The translations under genes and the position numbers were made by a program. The notes under the pieces are model-generated. The model was not told the DNA's origin. It did not search any database and worked only from the letters and a program-made list of their open reading frames with translations. Positions 30,729-41,357 of a DNA stretch of 64,000 nt are shown here, one piece after another. The DNA is from Rhynchopus sp. YZ270_cl-10. Taxonomy: Eukaryota; Euglenozoa; Diplonemea; Diplonemida; Diplonemidae. Position 1 is the first letter of the stretch. Every line of letters begins with the position of its first letter. The stretch lies in the NCBI GenBank assembly GCA_964035575.1, contig OZ037847.1:1448001-1512000 (forward strand), written 5' to 3'.

Positions 30729-31566
30729 GGCATACTGTGCAGGCGAGCCGTTTTTAGGCGAGTTTTTCGTTTTCCTGATTTTCAGGAAAAACTCGCCAAA
30801 AACTCGCCCTACTCGCCCATTACTCGCCTATTACTCGCCAAAACTCGCCAAAAACTCGCCAAAACTCGCCTAAACTCGCCAAAAACTCGCCTAAACTCGC
30901 CCAAACTCGCCCACATTTGGGTGCAAATCCTGGTGCACATACGCACCTTGGGGGTGAAAATGTGCACCAGGATGTGAAAATGGAGGGCGGGGGTGACTGA
31001 TGACAACATGCCACTCGAAAACACACAAAAAAATTGAAATTGTGTCACTTGTACGTCTAAAGGCAACCATGTCACGGCAGTGGCTGACAGGCATGTATGT
31101 AAACATTTGCTCCAGGGGAAGATCCAAGCGTGCCATAGATCCCGGGGGACAAGACGTGCTACAATCCGGAGGATGACGAAGACATGAGCCGGGGCTACAC
31201 TCGCTATACAACAATGTCCTCGCCATGCCGGTAAATGGCAACCCTGCAGGCCACCCCTTGGCGGTATTCCACCACGACTACATCGCACCCATCTGTGCAA
31301 ACTTCATGGATCCGCAGAAGCTGGACTGGTGGTACTGGTTGTGGAAGCCTACAAAGCAAACTGTAGAGGTCTTGTTCAAGTGGAACGAAAAAATTTTTCT
31401 CTTCAAAACTCAAATTTCCCTCATATTTTCGTGTGTACACTTTTCCCAAGGTAAAATCCCTACCAAAAAAAAAAACTCGCCAAAACTCGCCCCCCAAAAA
31501 TGGGCGAGTTTTAGGCGAGTTTTTGGCGAGTAGGCGAGTTTTTTTTACTCGCCCGCACAGTATGCC
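30729..31566. mobile_element. Element C: TA-flanked TIR element with ACTCGCC subterminal repeats
   Basis: Flanked by TA (30727-30728, 31567-31568). The termini are GGCATACTGTGCAGGCGAG and a matching right end. Inside each terminus are many copies of AAACTCGCC (about 30785-30910 and 31470-31550), mostly 9-11 bp apart. The central part (about 31040-31380) has coding-like base composition, with a 102-residue frame from 31225 that may be a captured gene fragment. It inserted exactly in the TA at the right end of element B. Confidence 0.75.
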
Positions 31567-31810
31567 TAGCCTAGGGGGGGGGGGGGGACTTTTTGTGATA
31601 TTTGGGGAAACATAAAATATGCACCACACACAAAACACAGAAAAGGCGGTACACAAAAAACCCCCCCGCCCCGCCCGTGCGCCCAACCCCAACCCTACCC
31701 CCAACCAGTACTTAACTTCGTGTTCAGAAGAGTTTCTTTTCGTGCAGGGCACCGTACAAGCCGTCGCAACGCTGGCGTACACGCAGATCCCGCAAGCAAC
31801 GCAGTACCCC

Positions 31811-34064
31811 ATGTCCCAGCAGCCCCTGCCGCAGCAGGTGATACAAATGCCTCAGACCCAGCTGGTGGCCCAGCAGGTCATCCAGCAGCAACAGCAGCAG
31901 CAACAACAGCAACAGCAAATGCAGCAGCTCCAGCAGCAGCAGGTGCAGCAGCAGCTCCAACAGCAACTCCAGCAGCAGCAGCTCCAGCAACAGCACCAGG
32001 CCCAGCAGCAGCAACTCCAGCAACAGCAGCTCCAACAACAGCAGGCCCAGCTCCAGCAACAGCAGCAGCAGCAACTCCAGCAGCAACAGCTTCAACAACA
32101 GCAGATCCAACAGCAGCAGCTGATCATGACCCAGGCCCCGGCTGTGAACGTGCAGGCAAACCCTCCTCTGCAGTCCATGCCGATGCCGCAGCAACTCACA
32201 CCTGTGAACACAAGCCTTGTGCCCAACGTGCAGGTACCTGCTGCTGCAGTGTACCCCTCCCCCTCTCCTCTGCCAAGCCCCATGGCAGCACACATCCCTA
32301 TGCAGACACCACCGCAGCAGGTCATGGGTACACCACCCCCGATGCAGAGCCCTGGGCCTGGTGTCGTGCCGATGGCGCCGTTCACGATGCCGCCGCCTGT
32401 GCAGGTGAACGTGCAGGGGGGTGCGCAGAGTGCTGTGCAGGTGCTTGCACCGCAGACACCACCGCAGACGCTGATGGCGGATAAGCGGCCACGGCACCAC
32501 TCGAGCACCTCTGGTGTATCGTCCACAGGTTCGGTCATTGCGCCCAGCACCCCGTCGGAGGTATGCCTGAGGACACCCACCGACACGGAGGGGTCACGGA
32601 GCGGGCTCACATCGCCGCAGACACCACACGACGTGTCGCTGTCGCCGCAGCACCTGCGCCTCGCTGCACAGATCCCAGAGGAGGCGCCCTTCGACATTGA
32701 CGACGACGACATCGTCAACATGCCGCCGTCTTTGGTATGCGGCCAGTTTTTTTATACATACGTGCATTAGGCTACACTCATGCAATCTGTTCTCCTGAAT
32801 AGAAAGCTAAAATGTATTGCTTAGTATTCTACCCCCAACCCCAACCACCACCTCAGTCGCGCCCCTGCATCCACAACGACTGGGACGACGTGCGCACACG
32901 CAAGGGCAGCAAGATCCTCCGCTGCAGGAAGTGCCAGCGCAAGTGGAAGCTCCCTAGCTCGCACGTACCACGCTGCATGCAGTTCCTTCGTGGGAACTGC
33001 CATGGTATGTATTCCATCCCACTGTTAACTTTTTTTCGACGCACCACTACACAGACGACACCTGCCAGCAGCTCCACGTACACAAGAAGAAGTCTGGCCT
33101 GATGGAGCGTGTGGACCGCTTTGGCGACGTCGTTCTGCGTGCAACAGTGCCGCCCCGTCCACAGCAGCAGCGTGCTACGTCTGCCTCGGTCCTGAACACA
33201 CCTGCCAGCGACACGCTGTACGTCCCTTCGGTGTGCACAACGCCACCAGCATCTGCGGTGAACACCCCTGGGCTGCTGGGCCCGCTGCAGCCAGCGACAC
33301 CACCGCCCATTGCGCGCACGGTGCAGACACCTGCGTCGCCACACATCGAGACAGACCCGCTGTGCATCCCGCAGATGGTGCTCTCCCCGGTGGCCCGCAA
33401 CACCTCAGCGGACACCCTCCGGCAGAGCAGTCTGCTGAGCGAAAGCACGGCAACGCAGGGACCACCTCCGCTGGTAGGCGACCGGAGGCGGAGCGACATC
33501 AGCAGCATGGAGGGGAGCAGCTACAGTGTGGGGCACGACACGCTTGCGGACTCTTGGGCCGAGAGGCGGTCTAGCTCTAGGCGGGTCAGTGACATGAGTG
33601 CAGTGCGGACACAGTCGGAGATGGCGGACATGCTGCTGCAACTGGACAGACGTGCATCGGACATATCGATTGAGGTGGATGTCTCGCTTCTCGACGTCTC
33701 CTCCCCCAAGCGCGACGAGCTCGCCATGAGCCAGACCAGCTCCGCACGCATGGACATGATGAGCGCCTGCCCTTCCTCACCCTGCGGTGTTGGCCGCGTC
33801 GACTCCCGCAGCACACACACTGCGCTCTCCTCCTCCTCCATGGCCTCACCCGCCCACAACCACGCCAGAAGAACCAGCCTCGACGGCAAGCACAAAACCA
33901 CCACAGACGAGAACAACGGAGGCGTCTACGCCATCAACGATGAGGAGCTCAACGAAATGATGGCAAACGTCGAGAAAAACCACACAAGAAAGCTCCACGC
34001 CGAAATGATGAAACAACAAATGGCACAGTCCACTGACTCCAACCCAAACACAGCCAAGTGTTGA
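31811..34064 (+). CDS. Gln-rich CCCH zinc-finger protein
   Basis: Exons 31811-32734, 32857-33004 and 33055-34064 join in frame, giving 693 residues from the ATG at 31811. The frame is open further upstream and a strong acceptor (TTTTCGTGCAG, ending 31747) suggests the true first exon is elsewhere; an ATG at 31619 is also in frame. The N-terminus holds a long poly-Gln region with Leu and Val interruptions, then Pro-rich sequence. Across the two introns lies WDDVRTRKGSKILRCRKCQ followed by a CX7CX4CX3H finger, CMQFLRGNCHDDTCQQLHVH. CCCH fingers usually bind RNA and control mRNA stability or translation. The C-terminal third is Ser/Asp-rich. Transposon C ends 245 bp upstream. Confidence 0.8.
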
Positions 34065-35225
34065 GAGGTAGCAGTCCCCGGTGATGTGTCCCCCTTCCCA
34101 ATCCCTGAGGCCAGTATTTTTTGAGTTCTTTAAACCTTAGCATTTCCTCCACCCTGTTCTCTTCCCTCTCTCCCTTGTTGCCTTTTTATTGTCGATTATT
34201 TATTTTGCTGATATTTAAAGCATTTTTGTGTGCAGTCCCACTTAAACAAATTACCAGTGTTCTGTACGCAACGGTGTCTTCTCGTGTACCGTTGACAAAT
34301 GAAATACCAACTTGGAGCTGATGAACAAAGGGAATCCAACTGGTAACTAAACCACAGCAAACCACATCTCTTTTAACTTGTATTGGGAGAAGTAGTCGCA
34401 CCACACTTATCTTGACGTGATTTAAAACAAAAGGGAACCCATCACCATCATTTATCTTTTACTTTCTCTCTCTCTCTTTTTTTTTTTTTTTTGAAAGATA
34501 GTTGAAGGTGGCCAGGCAGTTTTGCCCAATTTGCGTCGACTCTTCCTCAAAAGAAAAAAAAAACCCCCCCCCCCCCCCCATCCCTCTCCCCCACTCCCTT
34601 GGTGTGTCAACCGCCCCCTATTGCCTCCCATGTTTACATGGTTGTTTTTCTTTCTTTTCTTTTCTTTTCTTTGCCAAAAGTTCTCCGATTTTCTCGTCTT
34701 TAACTTATTTTTCTTCCCCCGCCTTCCTTTTTGTGACTGAAATACTCGGACTGAGAAGGTATATTTTGTGATCTTTTTCTGGTTTCCGCCCCCTGTTCCC
34801 CCTTTTTTCCCCTTTTTTTGAAGGGTATCACATTCCCGCGTCCATATTTCTTGACGTGAACCCCGTGAATTAAAACTGACAGACATTTCTGCAGGTTTTT
34901 CCCTGAGGTGGCTAAATTGGGCTTCCTCTTACAAACTTTGCTTTTCTTTTTGCAACTTTGCTTTTTTTCTTGGTTCCCCTCGTGTCAGAAGCTGCTATAG
35001 GATTTCTTTGCCCCCCCCCACCACCACCACCACCACCACCACACCTAACTCTCCCTCTCTGTGTTTTTTTTCTTCTCTTTGCGAGCCGTTTTGCTGTAAA
35101 TATTTGTCGCCACAAAAAAAAAAGGCGTGGAGTTCACACGAGAAAAAAGCGAGGTGTCTACACGTCACCAATTTTTCAATTTTTCAAAAAAAAAAAATAT
35201 CATTTTTTCCCTTCTTATGTATTTC

Positions 35226-35311
35226 CACCTGATTTTGCCTTGAGTTAAAAGTGGTTTTAAGACCACCGAAAACACCACCAAACTCCGCCAAATTTCAGGC
35301 AAAATCAGGTG
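35226..35311. mobile_element. Short TIR element, CCACCTG family
   Basis: The ends are CACCTGATTTTGCC and GGCAAAATCAGGTG. The interior, CCACCAAACTCCGCC, corresponds to GGTGGAGTTTGG in the 51698 copy, so these two are the same family in opposite orientation. No clear target duplication. Confidence 0.65.
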
Positions 35312-35811
35312 ATGTAAGAGGGGTTTTTTACTTATTTTTAAAGTCTTTGAGCTCGTACCTTCAATAATTCACTTTGACACCAAATTGGCGGCGCTTTTAA
35401 GGCCCGAAAAGTTTTGAAACCTTTCAGGCCGATTTTTTTTAATGTCATTTTTCATTTTTTCATTTTGTCGTTTTTCATTTTATTTTTAACATTTCACATT
35501 GAGTGACTCATTTATCCTTTTTTGTCAATTGCTGCAGTTACGCTGGTTATGGGTGAGCTAAATCGCGTAGAATTAACTCTGATATGCGAGTTCTGGCGAG
35601 TAAATTCGCGTTTTGTTTATTTCCTGTATTTTTGTATTTTTTTTTTTTTTTTGTATTTTCCCTTATCGTTCTCGACCTAACTTTCTTACGAACGAACATT
35701 TTTTTTTTCTCAGAAAATTGTTAACGATTCTTAAAGGATAAGCTCATCGCGAGTGGTCCCATGTTTTCTAGTTTGTTTTGCTTTTTAAGATAATATTTGA
35801 TACTTTATTTT

Positions 35812-35842
35812 GATGTGTGCGCACGAGAGGCACATTCATCTT
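35812..35842 (+). repeat. HPA hairpin, TGTGC variant
   Basis: GATG, TGTGC, loop GCACGAGAG, GCACA, TT, CATCTT. This is the best example of the TGTGC/GCACA stem. Confidence 0.65.
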
Positions 35843-36293
35843 AGTTTTATTTTAATTGTTCTGTACCTAACCTCCGCCAGGGATTATTTTTATTACACTT
35901 ACACGGAAAATGAGTCGTGTTTTTTTTTTTTTGGTGACCGAGCATTCATCATCAACTTTTCGTTTGCTTTTTAGTACCTACACGGTGGAGTCTACCCGGG
36001 GGGGAGTTACTCTTTGGGGGGGACTTAAAGGGGGACTCAAAGAGTCCCCCTAGGGGGACTATAGAGTCCCCCTAGGCATACATGGTAAGCGAACAAAAAA
36101 TTCGCTTTATTCGCTTTTGGTTCGCTTTTTTATTCGCTTTATTCGCCGGCGAATAAAGCGAATAAAGCGAACCAAAAGCGAACGAAAAAGCGAACAAAAA
36201 GCGAATAAAAAGCAACGTATTTTTTGTCAAGTCTAGTGTGTCGAGTCTAGTCCCCCGAGATCCCCCAATACCCGCAACGACGCCAAAATAAGG

Positions 36294-36538
36294 CTACTGT
36301 ACTGTACTGTACTGTACTGTACTGTACTGTACTGTACTGTACTGTACTGTACTGTACTGTACTGTACTGTACTGTACTGTACTGTACTGTACTGTACTGT
36401 ACTGTACTGTACTGTACTGTACTGTACTGTACTGTACTGTACTGTACTGTACTGTACTGTACTGTACTGTACTGTACTGTACTGTACTGTACTGTACTGT
36501 ACTGTACTGTACTGTACTGTACTGTACTGTACTGTACT
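36294..36538 (+). repeat. (TACTG)n microsatellite, about 49 units
   Basis: Perfect 5-bp repeat. It produces long meaningless Tyr/Ser/Thr/Val/Gln frames on the minus strand. Confidence 0.95.
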
Positions 36539-36547
36539 CCCAATCCC

Positions 36548-37171
36548 CTGTGTATACTGTGTATACTGTGTATACTGTGTATACTGTGTATACTGTGTAT
36601 ACTGTGTATACTGTGTATACTGTGTATACTGTGTATACTGTGTATACTGTGTATACTGTGTATACTGTGTATACTGTGTATACTGTGTATACTGTGTATA
36701 CTGTGTATACTGTGTATACTGTGTATACTGTGTATACTGTGTATACTGTGTATACTGTGTATACTGTGTATACTGTGTATACTGTGTATACTGTGTATAC
36801 TGTGTATACTGTGTATACTGTGTATACTGTGTATACTGTGTATACTGTGTATACTGTGTATACTGTGTATACTGTGTATACTGTGTATACTGTGTATACT
36901 GTGTATACTGTGTATACTGTGTATACTGTGTATACTGTGTATACTGTGTATACTGTGTATACTGTGTATACTGTGTATACTGTGTATACTGTGTATACTG
37001 TGTATACTGTGTATACTGTGTATACTGTGTATACTGTGTATACTGTGTATACTGTGTATACTGTGTATACTGTGTATACTGTGTATACTGTGTATACTGT
37101 GTATACTGTGTATACTGTGTATACTGTGTATACTGTGTATACTGTGTATACTGTGTATACTGTGTATACTC
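36548..37171 (+). repeat. (TGTGTATAC)n microsatellite, about 69 units
   Basis: Perfect 9-bp repeat. The unit contains ACTGT, as does the neighbouring 5-bp array, so one may have grown from the other. Confidence 0.95.
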
Positions 37172-38966
37172 AGTACTCAGCACCCACTAGCTCTCAGTAA
37201 GCTCTCACAGCCTGTTACGTGTCCCACGGAGACGATCATAGATCACCCAAAGGCGAATAAAAGGCGAATAAAGCGAATAAAAAAGCGAACCAAAAGCGAA
37301 TAAAGCGAATAAAGCGAATAAAAAAGCGAACCAAAAGCGAATAAAGCGAACTTTTTATTCGCTTTTTTGGAAAAGCGAATAAAGCGAATTTTTTGTTCGC
37401 TTACCATGTATGCCTAGGGGGACTATGTAGTCCACCTAGGGGGACTATAGTCCCCCTAGGTGGACTCTTTTGGTGGGTTCTTGTGGGTTGTGGGGGCTGG
37501 TGCTGACAGGTATGTACACACCAGGGGGGTGGTGAGGGTCCCAGATGGGGCCCAGGGAGGTAAAAGGTCATGTTATGCGTATCATTGCACAGTTTATACA
37601 GTGCAAACTGTTGTTTGCCATTAGATGCGATACAATGACAGAGTCTTGTTGCTTATTTCCTTTCAGTCCTCAGTTGTTAACGCCTGATGTGGTTTGCATG
37701 TTTGAAATGTATAGCTATGAGAGCAGCTGCGCACGGGAGACGTGCCGAGAGAAGGAGCCGTCGCCATACTGGATAAGGCGACGGTCTACAACCATCCAGA
37801 CCCACCCCAACTCCAGGGATGGACCCTCGGTCGCTGTCGTGATGATGGAGTCCCTCTACGGCAGCAGCCCCTCCTGGGCCTCCCCCCACCAGCACCTTCA
37901 TCATGTGCGCCAGGCAGGCACCTACATCGCCATATATACAGTCGCTCTCCGCACTCCACTCCAACATACTCAGGTCGATGCACCTGGGTGGCTACACCAC
38001 AGATGATGCGAGCGGTGTTAAAGGACGCTAGCGACCACCCCGCCTGGCAGAAGACCCCCGAGAAGACCGCACGCAAATGGCTTGCGAAAGCACATCGTGG
38101 ATACCTCCGTGACTGCAGCACGCGATTGCAAGAACACCCGCCTGCTGACGCGACTGCTCGTGGAGGTGCACCCCGACACCGACCTCCGTCGCGTATCGGG
38201 CATCGACGGCGTGCTGAGGATGAGGCCGCAGGCAGCCTCACGCGAGAGGGTGGTGTGGCTGAAGCCGGAGCACAGCCTCAAGGCTCGTGAAGCAGCATTG
38301 CTGCATCACGGGAGGGTGATGATCGCCTCACCCAAATATTTTGGGCTTGTCGTACGCCCCGTCCAGGAACGCAGCGCATGCGCCGCCAGAAGTCGCTCCT
38401 CATGCGGGCCCAAAGACCACCCAACCGCGGACTTTGTCGCCGCACTCAACAACAGCGGCCTCGCGTGCGCAACGCAGACCGTGCCGAGCACTGGGAAGAC
38501 CTGGTGCGTTAAGTTAACATCATGACATCATGTCATCAAGGGAAGCCGGTGATGGCTTGCCAGGCCCAGCCTGGTCACCGATTCAGAAGCAGGAAGAGGG
38601 CCGGCCCGGCCACACCCGACAGCGCCAAGCCTGAGGCGAAACGGCAATGCAAGCCGAAAAAAAGGGGGCAAAAGAAATAGTAGGATCGGTAGGTAAGTAA
38701 AGTTGCTTCGTTGATTGCATAAACAAAATAGCAGCAACGCGACCACTGCAGCCGAGGGACAGGAGTCGAGGGAGGAGCTGCAGAGGCAGAACCTCGACCT
38801 TCTGCGACAGCTGGTGGAACTGAAGCAGCAGATAGCGTGACGGCACAGCTCACCGTCACCACCAACCAAGACACTGCGATGACAGCAAAGACCCCTTCTC
38901 AAGAGGTCTCTGCCACCTCCACAACTGGGATACACTCCACGCTCCCTAACCCCGGACCCAAACCCC

Positions 38967-40261
38967 TCAAGTGTCTCTCCGACAACATCAACGGATTGAC
39001 ACAAGCGACACGAGCAGAAGCTGACGTGCCGTCTGCAGGACACGGCGTTTGATGCAGGGGTGCAGGTTGTGCTTGCCGCCGCTTTACCGACATCAAGTGT
39101 CCTGCTCAGTACAGTGTAACGCATACGGGAGACAACGGGTCACTGTCGCGTTGTGGAACGCTCTGCATCTATAGTAGCAGGCGTGGGCATGTTGGCGGCT
39201 TCGACACAGAAACCTACGAGCCTGTCTTCTCATTTGATTGATGCGGACAATAATGTGTACGGTGCGCCTGCCATCTCTCAGTGCAAGACACGCTGCTACC
39301 TGCCTTGTGGGGATTGCCTTCTCAAGGTTGCACTTCCGGGTGGGGAGGTGGTCCGCAAAGTCGACTGCGCTTCGTGGACCTTGTTCTCCTGTGGCAGTGT
39401 TGTTGTCTCGTATGGCAAAGACGGCGTCTCTGTGTATGACGAAGACCTGACGTTGCTCTGCTCTCTCTCGCACGAAGAGTGTGTTACTCTACTGCTCGCC
39501 CAAAAAGAGTACGACGTTGTCTGCCTTAAGGAACTCAAAGCGAGCCAGACAGGCGACATTGGCTTCGACGTATACATTATGTATGATACAAACGCATGCG
39601 TATCCAAAAGCGTGCGAAGGGGGCGACGGCATCGGGAGGCGGCATCGCGATCTACGTCCGCACCACACGCACATACAAACACATCTTCACTTCTCCAGAG
39701 AGCAGAGTGACGGAGAGACTCGCCTTCGAAGTGGAAGGTGTGCGATTCTGCAATATGCACAGGCCAAGTGCGGCAGGCCTGCACAAAAATGACACACTAC
39801 GTGCCGATGGCAACGTTTCAGAACTGCCCACACAAGGGAAGGTGGTGGTTGCGGGGACGTGAACGCGCACCACCGATCCTGGGCACACTGCACTACAAGA
39901 CGCTATGCCACTGCACAAAAAAGGGAAAGACATGACTGACCCTCGTCGTACCGCCCGATCTCCCTTACCGGCAGTGTGTCGAAGGTGATGGAGAAACTGG
40001 TGAGGCGACGCATGCACCAATTGATGAGCCAGCCAGACTCTTCAGTGAACAACCTCCACTCAGCTTAGGACGAGCCACCCTCGTGCTCCGCCGGAAGGCA
40101 GCAAAGGTGATCACCGGTGCGACTACATGTCGCACGGTCAGGACGTGTTGTGGGAGGCACCGCAGACCACAGCGTACCACCAACGACTACGAGAAGTTTG
40201 TAGGACTGCCCGGATCGCTTGGGCATGCTGTGTTTGACAAACTAAACCAGGCATTTTCATA
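38967..40261 (+). pseudogene. Decayed LINE (non-LTR retrotransposon) with APE-type endonuclease and RT fragments
   Basis: Pieces in different frames read LKCLSDNINGLTQATR (endonuclease start), EYDVVCLKELKAS (second endonuclease motif), GGGIAIYV and, near 39855, GDVNAHHRSW (the GDxNAHH motif of LINE endonucleases). From about 39950 RPISLTGSVSKVMEKLV matches the start of LINE reverse transcriptases, and LRRKAAKVITGA matches the region after the RT; the RT catalytic core is missing. A frame at 38082-38525 may be part of ORF1. Frameshifts and deletions are multiple; it is dead. Confidence 0.75.
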
Positions 40262-40966
40262 GTTCATGAAATGCTGGAGACATACATCTTAGGTACGTAC
40301 GTAATACGCGGCAAATAGGTAGCAAAAATAATAAAATACATAGTGAACTGAGGACTGAAAGGAAATAAGCAACAAGACTGTATCGCATCTAATAGCAAAC
40401 AACAGTTTGCACTGTATAAACTGTGCAATGATACGCATAACATGACCTTTTACCTCCCTGGGCCCCATCTGGGACCCTCACCACCCCCCTGGTGTGTACA
40501 TACCTGTCAGCACCAGCCCCCACAACCCACAAGAACCCACCAAAAGAGTCCACCTAGGGGGACTATAGTCCCCCTAGGTGGACTACATAGTCCCCCTAGG
40601 GGGACTCTATAGTCCCCCTAGGGGGACTATGGAGTCCCCCTAATCCGACACCCCAAAAGAGTAACTCCCCCCCGGGTAGACTCCACCGTGTAGACAGATA
40701 GATACATTCTACTTCAGAATGACATGCGAAATTATTTTTTTAAAATATGTGAACCCCGATCATTTCAAGCCCGCCTCGTCAGCCGAGGGTGACACCACAC
40801 CCAAGAGAGCTGGACTATTGTTCATCAAAAATCAAAATCAAAAATAAATAAAAAATGGCCCCAGATCAGAGGCCGTTACGTGAGCGCGATACCCCGGACA
40901 GTGCAGACTGTTTGTGGCTGGCAGTTTTGCACTAATCCAACGATTATCAAAATAAAATAAAATCAT

Positions 40967-41022
40967 TGGCCTTCAGGCGACTTTTGTTGTACAGAAACCC
41001 CGTCCTCGGACAGGGTGATTCC
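40967..41022 (+). repeat. HPC double-hairpin repeat
   Basis: GGCC-TTCA-GGC hairpin, GTTGTACAGA, then ACCCCGTC, loop CTCG, GACAGGGT, TGAT. The second stem is a different sequence from other copies but pairs with one bulge. Confidence 0.6.
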
Positions 41023-41357
41023 CCCCCACAAATAAATTGACAGTGGAGCTTTGTACAATGTGGCAACTACACTACAATTTTTCTAAAAAATTTTAAAAAT
41101 GAAAGCTTGGATGCCTAGTGTAGGTTTTTTTTTTTTGTTTGCAACCCTTTCTTTCCCCAAACACGCTACCCTTCCGATGGGCCAGGGTTCACTTTTTTCT
41201 TTTGCGCCCTTCCATTTCCCCCTGCCCTATCCCCCCCAGGATTTAGCGTGAACTCTACATCACAACCCCACCCACGATAGAGTCTATGAAAAGCAGTAAA
41301 AAAAATGCCTAAAAATCTCAAACCATTTCCTTCATTTTGTCATTAAAAAAAACAGTA

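Larger units (their letters stand above)
34065..35978. other. Gene-free T-rich spacer
   Basis: Holds a CCACCTG-family element (35226-35311), HPA copies (a worn one near 34904 and one at 35812-35842) and long T and C runs. No credible coding region. Confidence 0.6.
36075..37414. mobile_element. Element E: TIR element inserted in the left arm of D
   Basis: TA on both sides (36073-36074, 37415-37416), inside a CCCCCTAGGGGG site of D. The termini are GGCATACATGGTAAGCGAAC and its complement; the first seven bases equal those of element C. Both flanks inside the ends are arrays of GCGAATAAA and GCGAACCAAAA units. The core is two microsatellites that fill about 870 bp. Not coding. Confidence 0.8.
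35981..40690. mobile_element. Element D: 4.7-kb TIR element carrying a decayed LINE
   Basis: TA on both sides (35979-35980, 40691-40692). The termini are CACGGTGGAGTCTACCCGGG and its reverse complement. Subterminal zones are built of AGTCCCCCTAGGGGGACT palindromes. The inverted arms continue to about 37675 on the left (minus the inserted element E) and start near 40350 on the right; GTGTGTACATACCTGTCAGC and its complement lie at matching places. The interior contains a broken LINE (38967-40261) and GC-rich fragments without an intact gene. No transposase recognised. Confidence 0.75.

Noticed and set aside
31720-32500. Ala/Thr-rich and Leu-rich frames opposite or beside the poly-Gln region
   Set aside because: They are shadow frames of the CAG/CAA repeats in the CCCH gene.
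32560-32575. A GTATGC donor inside exon 1 of the CCCH gene
   Set aside because: The reading frame stays open with consistent composition through it, and no partner acceptor improves the protein.
34502-35250. Pro/Phe-rich frames
   Set aside because: They are produced by C- and T-runs in spacer DNA.
36233-37200. Long frames of YTQ, YSTVQ and YTV repeats on both strands
   Set aside because: They are direct translations of the 5-bp and 9-bp microsatellites.
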